64,000 nucleotides of DNA from Mesorhizobium sp. B2-3-12 (GCF_006442205.1 NZ_VFVR01000003.1:62001-126000), one strand, 5' to 3'. Shown: positions 27,474-36,665, counted from the first letter of the stretch. Notes: generated from the sequence alone by a model not told the origin. Program-made: numbers and translations.

Positions 27474-28283
27474 ATGAGACAGCCTCTTCGCTACCCTTGG
27501 CTCAATTTCGATGTCGATGATGTGGTGGCGCCGGCCATCGCCGTTCGTGTCGACGTCACCGAGACCAGAGCGGAGGTGCCGGCTCATTGGCACCGCAAGG
27601 GCCAGCTCGTCTTCGCGCTCGGAGGCGGCGTCACATGCCGCGTTCCGAGCGGACTGTGGATGGTGCCGCCGCATTGCGGGGTGTGGATCCCCGGCGCCAT
27701 GGAGCACAGCAACATCGCGACGGCCAATGCCCGGATTTTCTTCGTCTACATCGAGCCGGGAGCGGCCGATTTGCCCGACCGATGCTGCACGCTTTCGATC
27801 TCGCCGCTGCTGCGCGAACTGATCATCGAGTTGGCCGACAGCATGCGGGACGACCAGGCAAGGGATGAGCTCTTGACGACGACGCTGCTCAACGAGCTGC
27901 CGCGCATGCCCGTCCAGCAGCTGCATCTGCCGATTTCATCCGAGCCGCGCCTCAGCCGGATCGCCACCGCATTGTCGCAGAACCCGGCCGATCGCAGCAC
28001 GCTTGCCGAATGGGCAAAGCGCGTCGCGCTCAGCGAAAGCAGTCTGGCTCGCCTCGTCGTCAAGGAGACTGGCTTGAGCTTCGGGCGCTGGCGCCAGCAA
28101 TTGCACCTGATCGTCGCCATTCGGGAACTCGCCGCCGGCGCCAGCGTGCAGCAGGCTTCGGGCGATCTCGGCTATGGCTCGGTCACCGCCTTCATCACCA
28201 TGTTCAAGAAGGCGCTTGGCACGCCGCCAGCAAAATACCTCGGCAGTGTCGCGCAAAACGGCGGCTCGGCCTTCGTGGCTTGA
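27474..28283 (+). CDS. AraC-family transcriptional regulator
   Basis: A 269-residue protein with an N-terminal cupin-like sensor domain (residues about 15-110; HWHRKGQLVFALGGGV) and a C-terminal double helix-turn-helix (about 160-260; LSESSLARLVVKETGLSFGRWRQQ and DLGYGSVTAFITMFKKALGTPPAKYL). It is divergently transcribed from the frameshifted oxidoreductase, which is its most likely target. The ligand is unknown. Confidence 0.9.
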   Translation: MRQPLRYPWLNFDVDDVVAPAIAVRVDVTETRAEVPAHWHRKGQLVFALGGGVTCRVPSGLWMVPPHCGVWIPGAMEHSNIATANARIFFVYIEPGAADLPDRCCTLSISPLLRELIIELADSMRDDQARDELLTTTLLNELPRMPVQQLHLPISSEPRLSRIATALSQNPADRSTLAEWAKRVALSESSLARLVVKETGLSFGRWRQQLHLIVAIRELAAGASVQQASGDLGYGSVTAFITMFKKALGTPPAKYLGSVAQNGGSAFVA

Positions 28284-28308
28284 TCAATACGCCCGTGGGC
28301 GGGTTGGC

Positions 28309-30093
28309 TCAGGCAGCGGACGGCTCAGCCACCTGTTGCTTGTGGCCAAGCACCTCTTCGACAATGCCGCGGGCGATCTCGCGCTCGCCCATGATCACCG
28401 TATCGGCACCGAGCCCCTTCAAATGCTCGACCTCGGCATCGGAATGGGCGCGGGCGACGACGTTGATGTTGGGATTGGCGGCGCGCGCCCTCAGCACGAT
28501 CTGGCCGGCCTCGAAGGCATTGGGGATGGCAAGGATCAGCCGTGTGGCGCCTTCGGGATTGGCGGCGGCGAAGACTTCGGTGTTAGCGGCGTTGCCGGCG
28601 ACGGTTTCGATGCCGTCTGCTTTCAGCCTCGCCAGCGTCTTGTCGGCGTCCTCGATGACAAGGAAAGGCCGTGCTGCTTCTTTCAACGCAGCGCCGACGA
28701 GGCCGCCGACGCGGCCGTAGCCGATCAGGATGGCATGACCTGTGAGCGCCGTCCTTGGTGGCGGGCCGTCTTCCTTTTTGGACGCTGCGGCGACCGAGGC
28801 GACCTGGCCCGGTTCCGTCGCTGGACCAACCGGCTTGGCGTCCGCCGGCGGTGCCGTCCTGGCGGCGCGGGCCTCGAGCCACGGCTTCATCCAATCGATG
28901 ATCAGGAACATCAGCGGGTTGAGCACGATCGACAGGATGGCGCCGGCCAGGATCAGGTCGCGGCCCTGTTCGGGCAGAAGTTTCAGCCCGACGCCGAGTT
29001 CGGCCAGGATGAAGGAGAATTCACCGATCTGGGCAAGACTGGCCGAAATCATCAGGGCCGTGGCCATGGGGTAGCCGAAGGCGACGACGATGACGAACGC
29101 CGCCAGCGACTTGCCGATGACGATGATGGCCAGCGTCGCCAGGATCGGCAGGCCGTTGCTGAACAGGCTGAATGGGTCGAACAACATGCCGACGGAGACG
29201 AAGAACAGCACCGAGAAGGCATCGCGCAGCGGCAGCGATTCTTCCGCCGCACGATGGCTGAGCTCGGATTCGCTCATGATCATACCGGCGAAAAAGGCGC
29301 CCAGCGCCAGCGAGACGCCGAACAGTTTTGCCGCGCCGAAGGCGACGCCGAGCGCTATTGCCAGCACCGAGAGGCGGAACAGTTCGCGCGACCCGGTATG
29401 GGCGACATAGTGCAGGATCCACGGAATGACCCTGCGGCCGACCACCAGCATGACGACGACGAAGGCGGCGACCTTCGCCAGCGTGATGCCGACGACGCCC
29501 CAGATGCCGTAACTGGCCGGCAGCGACAGCAGGCCGCTCGAATGGGCATCGGCCTGTTCCTGGCCGCCGAGCACGCCGGCAAGGGCCGGCAACAGCACCA
29601 GCGCCAGCACCATGGCCAGATCCTCGACGATCAGCCAGCCGACGGCGATGCGGCCGCGCTCGGTCTCGATCAGGCGGCGTTCCTGAAGCGCGCGCAGCAG
29701 CACCACGGTCGAGGCTACCGACAGCGCCAGGCCAAACACCAGGCCCGCGCCCATCGACCAGCCGAGCATCCAGGACAGCCCGGCGCCGAGCGCCGTGGCG
29801 AAGCCGATCTGCACGATGGCGCCCGGCACGGCAATGGCGCGGACCGACAGAAGGTCCTTCAGCGAAAAATGCAGGCCGACGCCGAACATCAGAAGGATGA
29901 CGCCGATTTCAGCCAATTCGTTGGCAAGGCCAGCGTCGGCGACAAAACCGGGTGTGTTCGGCCCAACCAGCACGCCGGCTACGAGATAGCCGACCAGTGG
30001 CGGAATGCGGAACCGATTGGCGAGGGCGCCGAAGACGAATGCCAGCCCCAGACCGGCGACGATGGTGGCGATAAGGGGCGTGTCATGCGGCAT
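28309..30093 (-). CDS. CPA2 cation:proton antiporter with TrkA-N domain
   Basis: A 594-residue KefB/YbaL-type transporter. Residues 1-390 carry about twelve membrane segments with IPPLVGYLVAGVLVGP, VILLMFGVGLHFS and VGWLIVEDLAMVL. After a Pro/Ala-rich linker, residues about 425-580 form a TrkA-N nucleotide-binding domain (ILIGYGRVGGLVG). It is expected to exchange K+ or Na+ for protons across the inner membrane under redox or nucleotide control. The ion is not certain. Confidence 0.9.
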   Translation of the reverse strand: MPHDTPLIATIVAGLGLAFVFGALANRFRIPPLVGYLVAGVLVGPNTPGFVADAGLANELAEIGVILLMFGVGLHFSLKDLLSVRAIAVPGAIVQIGFATALGAGLSWMLGWSMGAGLVFGLALSVASTVVLLRALQERRLIETERGRIAVGWLIVEDLAMVLALVLLPALAGVLGGQEQADAHSSGLLSLPASYGIWGVVGITLAKVAAFVVVMLVVGRRVIPWILHYVAHTGSRELFRLSVLAIALGVAFGAAKLFGVSLALGAFFAGMIMSESELSHRAAEESLPLRDAFSVLFFVSVGMLFDPFSLFSNGLPILATLAIIVIGKSLAAFVIVVAFGYPMATALMISASLAQIGEFSFILAELGVGLKLLPEQGRDLILAGAILSIVLNPLMFLIIDWMKPWLEARAARTAPPADAKPVGPATEPGQVASVAAASKKEDGPPPRTALTGHAILIGYGRVGGLVGAALKEAARPFLVIEDADKTLARLKADGIETVAGNAANTEVFAAANPEGATRLILAIPNAFEAGQIVLRARAANPNINVVARAHSDAEVEHLKGLGADTVIMGEREIARGIVEEVLGHKQQVAEPSAA

Positions 30094-30309
30094 TGTCTAT
30101 GGAGCGCCTTTCAAGCTAGCGATGTCGGATATGCGCCGCCCTAAGCCGCCGCCTGTCTTGCAATATGGTGGAAGGGGTAACGGTGATGCAACCCGCAAGG
30201 GTGTGAAAATCGACGGCGCGGGCGACAAAAAGGACCGGCGACTGCGAAGCCACCGATCCATTTGAGTCCGCGATGCTATCGACCTCGATGATCGAGCCGT
30301 TGCTGGCGG

Positions 30310-30759
30310 TCAGGCTGCCTGCAGCAGGGCCTCGATCTCGAAGATGGCATGGTTGGTCATGGTCTTCGGGATTTCGGCTGTCACCTTCTCCCCGACCTCC
30401 TTATGCAGCTTCTTGCGCATCGCGCCGAGCACCATTGGCGGGGCGACAAGCACAAGGCTGTCGAATGCACCCTCATGTGCAAGCTTGTAGAGGCGGGCGG
30501 CAATCTCCTCGGCGAAGCGCTCCTTGCCGATGCGATGCCAGTCGGTCTCCTCGACCGCGCTGCGATGCACGGATGGGCCGTCATTGTATCGACCGGGGCT
30601 ATCGCTTCCCTGTTCGCGTGTGGGCGGGTTCTCCTGTTCCATCACCTGTACGACTTCAAGGTTGGGAAACTTGGTATCGCCGGCATTCTTGAGCAGGAGC
30701 GCCTTTTCACCGTCGGCCACCAAAACCCAAATGCCATGCTTCAGCTTGATCGTGTTCAT
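30310..30759 (-). CDS. Host attachment (Hat)-family protein
   Basis: A 149-residue protein matching the host attachment protein family of rhizobia: WVLVADGEKALLLKN near the N-terminus, a central RSAVEETDWHRIGKERFA, and LVLVAPPMVLGAMRK near the end. The fold is related to release factor eRF1 domain 2-like proteins; the molecular role is unproven. AAGGAG stands 7-12 nt before the ATG at 30759, overruling a longer frame from 30801. Confidence 0.85.
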   Translation of the reverse strand: MNTIKLKHGIWVLVADGEKALLLKNAGDTKFPNLEVVQVMEQENPPTREQGSDSPGRYNDGPSVHRSAVEETDWHRIGKERFAEEIAARLYKLAHEGAFDSLVLVAPPMVLGAMRKKLHKEVGEKVTAEIPKTMTNHAIFEIEALLQAA

Positions 30760-30889
30760 GGGAACGCTCCTTGTTGAGTGGTGGCTATACCGGGAACGCA
30801 TTTTGACCCGTCAACGTTCCACCCGAACGGAGGACCGAGTGGCCGTGCAGCCAGGCGCTGAAGACGAAATCACCGCCGCACGACTTTAA

Positions 30890-30906
30890 TCTACTGAATT
30901 GGTAGA
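30890..30906. promoter_or_regulatory. Dyad upstream of the cys operon
   Basis: TCTACTGAATTGGTAGA has perfect 5-bp arms around a 7-bp centre, within an AT-rich patch 234 bp before cysG. The AATTGG-centred form recalls sites of Rrf2-type cysteine regulators, which is only a resemblance. Confidence 0.4.
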
Positions 30907-31090
30907 AATTAGAAAAAACTGTTTTGTGGGACAGGTCGCCGACAGCTAAAAGTGCCTCAAATCAAGGCGCGGTTCAGCAGCGCGGGCGCTCCCGGTGCAT
31001 GGGCGTGGAATATTTTTCTCCTGCCTTTCGCGGTTGCGAAAAAGCGATTGCCTGCCATCACCGGATGCGCGAGTGCTTTGCTTCTGCTTT

Positions 31091-31108
31091 TTTACGCCCG
31101 GGCGTAAA
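31091..31108. promoter_or_regulatory. 18-bp perfect palindrome upstream of cysG
   Basis: TTTACGCCCGGGCGTAAA is fully self-complementary and ends 31 bp before the cysG start codon. It could be an operator or a leader RNA hairpin. The regulator is unknown. Confidence 0.5.
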
Positions 31109-31139
31109 ACTGCGATACTGTTTCCGGATTGCTTTTCTG

Positions 31140-32588
31140 ATGCCGCAAGACACCACCAAGCTCAATGCCTTCCCCGTCTTCGTGCGGGTCGAGGGCGAAG
31201 CCGTGGCCATTGTCGGCGGCGGCGAGGAAGCCTTGGCCAAGGCGCGGCTGATCGCCCAGTCGAGCGCGGTCCTGCATATCATCGCCGCGAATGCCGAGCC
31301 GGAGCTGTTGGCTTTCATCGCCGAGAACGGCGCGAACCATGTAGCCGCCGCCTATGACGCTTCGCGGCTCGGAGGCGCCGTGATGGTGTTTGCCGCCAGC
31401 GGCGACGAGACGCTCGATCGTCGTGTGGCCGCCGACGCGCGCCGGCTGGGCATTCCGGTCAATGCCGTCGACCGGCCGGAGCTCTGCGATTTCTTCACGC
31501 CCGCGCTGGTCAACCGCGCACCGGTCGCGGTGGCGATCGGTACGGAAGGCGCCGGCCCGGTGCTTGCCCAGATGCTGCGCGGCCGCATCGACCGCATGCT
31601 TTCGCCGTCGCTCGGGCCGCTGGCGGCGCTCGCCGCGTCGTTCCGCAATGCCGCCGAGAGATTGCCCAGGGGCAATGTACGCCGCCGTTTCTGGAGTGAC
31701 TTCTTCGGCGGAGCGCCGGCGCGCGCTGTCGAGGCCGGCGAATTTTCGCGGGCGCGCGAAGCCGCGACCGATCTGCTGCTCTCAAATGTACCCGCCTCGG
31801 GCCACATCGCCCTGGTGGGCGCCGGTCCCGGTGCCGAGGATCTCTTGACGCTGCGGGCGCATCGCCTGCTGATGGAGGCCGACGTCATCGTCCATGACGC
31901 GCTGGTGCCGGAGGCAGTCGTCGCCATGGGGCGCCGCGATGCCGAGCGTCTGCCGGTGGGAAAGCGCAAGGGCTGCCACACCAAGAGCCAGGCCGAAATC
32001 AATGCGTTGCTGGTGGATCTCGGCCGTCAGGGCAAGCGCGTCGTGCGGCTGAAATCGGGCGATCCTCTGGTGTTCGGCCGCGCCGGCGAGGAGATGGCCG
32101 CGCTTCGTGACGCCGGCATCGCCTATGAGGTGGTTCCGGGTGTCACCGCGGCCTTCGCCGCCGCCGCCGATTTCGAGCTGCCGCTGACGCTGCGCGGTGT
32201 TTCGTCCTCGATGGTGTTCACGACCGGCCACGATCTCAAGGGCAATTCATTGCCGGACTGGGCCAAGCTCGCCATTTCCGGTGCGACCGTTGCGGTCTAT
32301 ATGGGCCGTTCGGTCGCGGCCGAAGTCGCCGGCCGGCTGATCGAAGCCGGCCTGTCGCCGGACACGGCGGTCGCCGTCGTCGAGAACGCCAGCCTGCGGA
32401 ACCGCCGCCGTTTCCACGGCACGCTGGCCGATTTGCCGTCGCTTGAAGCACGAGTCGATCTCACCGGCCCGGTGATGACCATCATTGGCGACGCGGTTGC
32501 CGGCGCCAACTTTGAACGTTCAGAGCCGCTCGCGGCACATACTCATGAGAGCGCCGCCAACGTGGCTGCCGTGGAGGTCGAACCATGA
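31140..32588 (+). CDS. cysG: Siroheme synthase CysG
   Basis: A 482-residue multifunctional enzyme making siroheme for sulfite reductase. The N-terminal part (about 1-220) is the precorrin-2 dehydrogenase/ferrochelatase with the NAD motif VAIVGGGEEALAKA. The C-terminal part (about 225-465) is the SAM-dependent uroporphyrinogen-III methyltransferase with VGAGPGAEDLLTL and the region VRLKSGDPLVFGRAGEE. The ATG at 31140 starts the family N-terminus; an upstream in-frame extension to 30924 is not conserved. It is first gene of the operon and overlaps the next by 4 bp. Confidence 0.94.
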   Translation: MPQDTTKLNAFPVFVRVEGEAVAIVGGGEEALAKARLIAQSSAVLHIIAANAEPELLAFIAENGANHVAAAYDASRLGGAVMVFAASGDETLDRRVAADARRLGIPVNAVDRPELCDFFTPALVNRAPVAVAIGTEGAGPVLAQMLRGRIDRMLSPSLGPLAALAASFRNAAERLPRGNVRRRFWSDFFGGAPARAVEAGEFSRAREAATDLLLSNVPASGHIALVGAGPGAEDLLTLRAHRLLMEADVIVHDALVPEAVVAMGRRDAERLPVGKRKGCHTKSQAEINALLVDLGRQGKRVVRLKSGDPLVFGRAGEEMAALRDAGIAYEVVPGVTAAFAAAADFELPLTLRGVSSSMVFTTGHDLKGNSLPDWAKLAISGATVAVYMGRSVAAEVAGRLIEAGLSPDTAVAVVENASLRNRRRFHGTLADLPSLEARVDLTGPVMTIIGDAVAGANFERSEPLAAHTHESAANVAAVEVEP

Positions 32589-32878
32589 AGATACTGACCG
32601 CAAACCGCCTCACCGACGGCATTGCCGTGTGGTACGCCGATGGCGGCTGGGCGGAAACAGTTGGCCAGGCCGACCTTGCCCATGACAAGGCCGCCGAGGA
32701 TCGGCTGGAGGCGATCGGCGCCAAGGCCTATGCCGACAATGAAGTGGTCGACGTCAATCTGATCGACGCGGAAGTCGTCGGCGGCGTCGTCGAACCTTTG
32801 CGCTTGCGCGAAAAGATCCGCGCCGCCGGTCCCACCATCCGCAACGATCTCGGCAAGCAGGCTGCGCACGCAGCCTGA
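32585..32878 (+). CDS. DUF2849 protein of the sulfite reductase operon
   Basis: A 97-residue protein of the DUF2849 family, which in alphaproteobacteria sits between siroheme synthase and sulfite reductase genes. Recognisable segments are NRLTDGIAVWYADGGW and PLRLREKIRAAGPT. The ATGA overlap with cysG indicates coupled translation. The role is presumably in sulfite reduction, perhaps assisting CysI; inferred from context. Confidence 0.85.
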   Translation: MKILTANRLTDGIAVWYADGGWAETVGQADLAHDKAAEDRLEAIGAKAYADNEVVDVNLIDAEVVGGVVEPLRLREKIRAAGPTIRNDLGKQAAHAA

Positions 32879-32920
32879 CAAGACACCAGGCATGGGCGGA
32901 CGCGCCCTGAAAGACGAAGC

Positions 32921-34591
32921 ATGTACCGTTACGATGAGTTCGACCACGATTTTGTCCAGGCCCGCGTCGCCGAGTTCAGCGATCAGGTCGAGCGCCGGCT
33001 GTCCGGCGAGATCACCGAGGACCAGTTCCGGCCGCTGCGGCTGATGAACGGCGTCTACCTGCAACTGCACGCCTACATGCTGCGCATCGCCGTGCCCTAC
33101 GGCACGCTGAACGGCAAGCAGCTGCGCATGCTCGGCCACATCGCCCGCAAATACGACAAGGGCTATGGTCATTTCACCACGCGCCAGAACATCCAGTTCA
33201 ACTGGCCGGCATTGTCGGACATTCCGGCGATCCTGGCGGACCTGGCAAGCGTGGAGATGCACGCCATCCAGACCAGCGGCAACTGCATCCGCAATGTCAC
33301 CGCCGACCATTTTGCCGGGGCTGCAGCCGACGAGGTCGCCGATCCGCGTCCCTATGCGGAAATCCTGCGGCAGTGGTCATCGGTACATCCGGAATTCTCG
33401 TTCCTGCCGCGCAAGTTCAAGATCGCGGTGACAGGAGCCGAGCGCGATCGCGCCGCCATCCAGACGCATGACATTGGCCTGCACCTGAAGAAGAACGCAG
33501 CCGGCGAGCTTGGCTTCGCCGTCTATGTCGGTGGCGGCCAGGGCCGCACGCCGATGGTGGCGCGCAAGATCCGCGACTTCCTGCCGGAGGCCGACCTTCT
33601 GTCCTACTGCACCGCGATCCTGCGCGTTTACAATCTCTATGGCCGCCGCGACAACAAGTACAAGGCGCGCATCAAGATCCTGGTCCATGAGACCGGCGTC
33701 GAGGAAATCACCCGCCAGGTCGAGGCCGAGTGGCAGGAGCTGAAGGACGCGGAACTGAAGCTGCCGGAGGCGGATATCCGCGCCATCGAGGCCTATTTCG
33801 CACCGCCGGCCTTGACGATACGGCCCGATGGCGACGCGGCCGTGAAGGTGGCGCGGCTGGATTCCAAGGGCTTCTCCGAGTGGCTCGACCAGAACGTTGT
33901 GACACACCGCCACCCCGACTACGCGGCGGTGACGATTTCGCTCAAGGCTATCGGCGAGGTGCCGGGCGATGCCTCGGACAGCCAGATGGAAGCGGTGGCC
34001 GACATTGCCGAGAAATATGCCTTCGATGAGCTTCGCGTCAGCCACGAGCAGAACCTGATCCTGCCGCATGTGGCGCGCGCCGACCTCAAGGCCGTCTATG
34101 ACGCGCTGGTCGACATCGGGTTGGCGACGGCCAATTCCAACCTGATCTCCGACATCATCTCGTGCCCGGGCCTCGACTATTGCGCACTGGCGACGGCGCG
34201 TTCAATCCCGATCGCGCAGGAAATCTCGCAACGCTTCGCCTCGCTGGAGCGACAGCGCGAGATCGGCGAGCTCAAGCTCAAGATTTCCGGCTGCATCAAT
34301 GCCTGCGGCCATCACCATGTCGGCCATATCGGCATCCTCGGGGTCGAGAAGAAAGGCTCCGAACTCTACCAGGTGACGCTCGGCGGTTCGGCCGACGAAA
34401 ACACCTCCGTCGGCGAGATCATCGGACGCGGCTTCTCGTCGGAGGAAATCACCGACGCCATCGAGACGATCGTCGATACCTATCTCGGCCTTCGGCTCAA
34501 CCCACAGGAAATATTCATCGACGCCTACCGCCGTGTCGGTCCCGCGCCGTTCAAGGAGGCGCTCTATGCTGGCGAAGCCAAGGCCGCTTGA
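32921..34591 (+). CDS. cysI: Sulfite reductase hemoprotein (nitrite/sulfite reductase family)
   Basis: A 556-residue siroheme/4Fe-4S enzyme that reduces sulfite to sulfide with six electrons. Two ferredoxin-like half domains are present (GHFTTRQNIQFNW in the first). The cluster/siroheme ligands are Cys415 and Cys421 (CPGLDYC), and Cys458 and Cys462 (CINAC), the classical C-x5-C and C-x3-C pair. A nitrite reductase function is excluded mainly by the cys neighbours. No cysJ flavoprotein is present here, so the electron donor must be encoded elsewhere. Confidence 0.92.
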   Translation: MYRYDEFDHDFVQARVAEFSDQVERRLSGEITEDQFRPLRLMNGVYLQLHAYMLRIAVPYGTLNGKQLRMLGHIARKYDKGYGHFTTRQNIQFNWPALSDIPAILADLASVEMHAIQTSGNCIRNVTADHFAGAAADEVADPRPYAEILRQWSSVHPEFSFLPRKFKIAVTGAERDRAAIQTHDIGLHLKKNAAGELGFAVYVGGGQGRTPMVARKIRDFLPEADLLSYCTAILRVYNLYGRRDNKYKARIKILVHETGVEEITRQVEAEWQELKDAELKLPEADIRAIEAYFAPPALTIRPDGDAAVKVARLDSKGFSEWLDQNVVTHRHPDYAAVTISLKAIGEVPGDASDSQMEAVADIAEKYAFDELRVSHEQNLILPHVARADLKAVYDALVDIGLATANSNLISDIISCPGLDYCALATARSIPIAQEISQRFASLERQREIGELKLKISGCINACGHHHVGHIGILGVEKKGSELYQVTLGGSADENTSVGEIIGRGFSSEEITDAIETIVDTYLGLRLNPQEIFIDAYRRVGPAPFKEALYAGEAKAA

Positions 34592-35330
34592 CCATATTGC
34601 CGACGTCGATGACGGCGCCGCCGCCAAGGCGGCGGGCCTCGACGCGCTCTACGGTCACCTGAAGCCGCTCGAAATCATCGAACGGTCGGCCCGCGAATTT
34701 TTCCACGACGAGATTGCCGCCGTATCCTCCTTCGGTGCGGATTCCGCCGTGCTGCTGCACATGATCGCCGAGATCGACCGCACGCTGCCGGTCATCTTCC
34801 TCGACACCGGCAAGCATTTCGAGGAAACGCTGGGCTATCGTGACGCGCTGGTCGCCGATTTCGGGCTGACCAACATCCAGGTCATCAAGCCCGAGGATGC
34901 GGCGCTCGAACGGATCGACCCGACCGGCGATCTGCACCAGAGCGACACCGATGCCTGCTGCAATGTGCGCAAGGTCGAGCCGCTGGCACGGGGCGTGGCG
35001 CCGTTCCGCGCCTGGTTCACCGGCCGCAAGCGCTTCCAGGCCTCGACACGGGCGGCACTGCCTGTGTTCGAGGCTGTGGGACCGCGCATCCGCATCAATC
35101 CGCTGGCACGCTGGACGACGTCGGACCAGGCGGACTACATGCGCGCGCATGCGCTGCGCGAAAATCCGCTGGTCGCCTATGGCTATCTGTCGATCGGCTG
35201 TTTCCCGTGCACGCAGCCGGTGCAGCCGGGCGAGGACGCGCGCAGCGGCCGCTGGGCCGGCCACGCCAAGACCGAGTGCGGCATTCACCTGTCGGGGCTG
35301 GAAGTGTCGCTGACCGACGCATCACTATAG
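34566..35330 (+). CDS. cysH: Phosphoadenylyl/adenylyl-sulfate reductase
   Basis: A 254-residue thioredoxin-dependent reductase converting activated sulfate to sulfite. A PP-loop-like segment (SFGADSAVLLH) binds the nucleotide. The Cys-Cys pair (DACCNVRK) plus CFPC indicates a 4Fe-4S cluster, as in APS-type reductases of rhizobia. The catalytic Cys238 is in the C-terminal KTECGIH. Substrate preference (APS or PAPS) is more likely APS by the cluster cysteines. The start overlaps the cysI end by 26 bp; the ATG at 34566 fits best. Confidence 0.92.
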   Translation: MLAKPRPLDHIADVDDGAAAKAAGLDALYGHLKPLEIIERSAREFFHDEIAAVSSFGADSAVLLHMIAEIDRTLPVIFLDTGKHFEETLGYRDALVADFGLTNIQVIKPEDAALERIDPTGDLHQSDTDACCNVRKVEPLARGVAPFRAWFTGRKRFQASTRAALPVFEAVGPRIRINPLARWTTSDQADYMRAHALRENPLVAYGYLSIGCFPCTQPVQPGEDARSGRWAGHAKTECGIHLSGLEVSLTDASL

Positions 35331-35343
35331 GTATGTTACAATT

Positions 35344-35425
35344 CAGGTCAGCCGGTCTGCGCACGGCGGCTTCCTGCGCTTCCGGTGCTCATGTACTTCA
35401 AGTACGCTCCGCTCCGGTTGACCTG
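35344..35425. repeat. Palindromic intergenic repeat copy B, inside the cys operon
   Basis: Outer arms CAGGTCAGCCGG and CCGGTTGACCTG pair with one mismatch over an 82-bp unit containing GTACTTCAAGTAC. It shares the blocks around GCGCACGGCGGCTTCCTGCG and AGTACGCTCCGCTCCGGTT with the repeat at 3148-3313. It sits between cysH and the DUF934 gene. Confidence 0.8.
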
Positions 35426-35464
35426 GACCTCAACACGCTGAGCTTTGAATCTTTAGGAATTTTG

Positions 35465-35998
35465 ATGACTGAACCGACGACACCGGAAACCCGCCTCTGG
35501 ACCCCGACGGGTTTCCGCGAGGATGAGTGGACGCATGCCGAGAGCGCGGACGCGCTTTCCGGCAATGGCCGCTTCATCCTGCCGCTGCAGGCGTTCCTCG
35601 ATCTCGATCCGGAGGTGCGCCGCTCGGCGAAGGAGCGGCTCGGCGTCGTGCTACAGCCCGGCGATCAGCTCGAGAAGATCGCCGGCCTGCTCGACCAGCT
35701 GTCGCTGGTGGCGCTGGCCTTCCCGGCTTTCGGCGACGGCCGGTCCTTCTCCAAGGGCGAATTGCTGCGCAACCGCTATCACTTCACAGGCGCGCTGCGT
35801 GCCACCGGGCAGGTCCTGGTCGACCCGTTGCCGCATATGCTGCGGCTCGGCTTCGACGAGTTCGAGATCTCGAATCCGGTGCTTCTGAAGCGCCTGGAAG
35901 AGGGCCGTACCGGGGGCTTGGGGCTTTACTACCAGCCGGCCGCCATAGCGGAGCCCAAGGGACCGAAATATTCCTGGCGGCGCCTTCGCACCAGCTGA
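35465..35998 (+). CDS. DUF934 protein, last gene of the sulfate operon
   Basis: A 177-residue protein of the DUF934 family, regularly found beside cysI and cysH in proteobacteria and presumed to assist sulfite reduction. Characteristic segments are VVLQPGDQLE, FPAFGDGRSFSKGELLR and LRLGFDEFEI. The 134-bp gap from cysH is filled by a palindromic repeat, so coupling to the upstream genes may be reduced. Confidence 0.88.
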   Translation: MTEPTTPETRLWTPTGFREDEWTHAESADALSGNGRFILPLQAFLDLDPEVRRSAKERLGVVLQPGDQLEKIAGLLDQLSLVALAFPAFGDGRSFSKGELLRNRYHFTGALRATGQVLVDPLPHMLRLGFDEFEISNPVLLKRLEEGRTGGLGLYYQPAAIAEPKGPKYSWRRLRTS

Positions 35999-36028
35999 CG
36001 CTGGGGCAGTTCCGTAGGTCTTTACATC

Positions 36029-36048
36029 GCCCGCGATCGGGCCTTTTC
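36029..36048 (+). terminator. Terminator after the sulfate assimilation operon
   Basis: A 5-bp GC stem (GCCCG/CGGGC) with a CGAT loop is followed by CTTTTC, 31 bp after the DUF934 stop. Confidence 0.5.
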
Positions 36049-36095
36049 TGGTCGTCCGGATAGAGATATCCGCCTGACGATCGGGAGGGGTCTTC

Positions 36096-36572
36096 ATGCG
36101 CTACGACTACGTCATCGCCGGCGGCGGCTCCGCCGGCTGCGCGCTTGCCGTGCGCCTCTCCGAAGATTCGTCGAAAACGGTTTGCCTGATCGAAGCAGGC
36201 GATGCCGGCAAGAGTCTGCTGATCCGGGCGCCCGCTGGCGTCATCGCGCTGCTGCCGGGTCGGCCGAAGATCAACAACTGGGCGCTCGAAACGGTGCCGC
36301 AGCAGGGGCTTGGCGGCCGCAAGGGGTACCAGCCGCGCGGCAAGGCGCTGGGCGGCTCCAGTGCCATCAACGCCATGCTCTACGCACGCGGCCATCGCCG
36401 CGACTATGACGAATGGGCCGATCTTGGCTGCGACGGCTGGTCATGGGACGAGGTGCTGCCCTATTTCCGGCGCTCCGAGGGCAACCAGCGCGGCGCGGAT
36501 GCCTTGCATGGCGGCGATGGGCCGTTGCGGGTCGCCGAGCAACAGGAGCCTCGTGCTATCGCTTACCAATAG
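36096..36572 (+). pseudogene. Truncated GMC oxidoreductase (choline dehydrogenase-like)
   Basis: A 158-residue remnant of a GMC flavoprotein, normally about 530-550 residues. The FAD-binding start (YVIAGGGSAGCALAVRL), GKALGGSSAINAMLYARG and DGPLRVAEQQ are intact. After about residue 150 the similarity ends abruptly and a stop follows. No remainder of the gene was found downstream. The missing part contains the catalytic histidines, so activity is not expected. An 11-bp direct repeat (ATAGAGCGATT at 36569 and 36612) lies at the break. Confidence 0.85.
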
Positions 36573-36665
36573 AGCGATTTGCGCTTTCTCTTTCATCGTC
36601 CTGCACTTAGCATAGAGCGATTATTTCGTGACCCGAAATAAATGGCCACAAGGGAGGATCCGGGA

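Larger units (their letters stand above)
30760..31139. other. 380-bp divergent gap upstream of the sulfate operon
   Basis: No gene was found. It separates the divergent host-attachment gene and cysG. The middle (30885-30925) is AT-rich compared with the surroundings and probably holds the operon promoter, but no standard -35/-10 pair could be assigned. Two dyads (30890-30906, 31091-31108) are listed separately. Confidence 0.6.

Noticed and set aside
28174..30144. A 656-codon plus-strand frame opposite the antiporter
   Set aside because: Mirror frame of the membrane protein gene with a Gln/Asp/Arg-rich translation; no domain or ribosome site.
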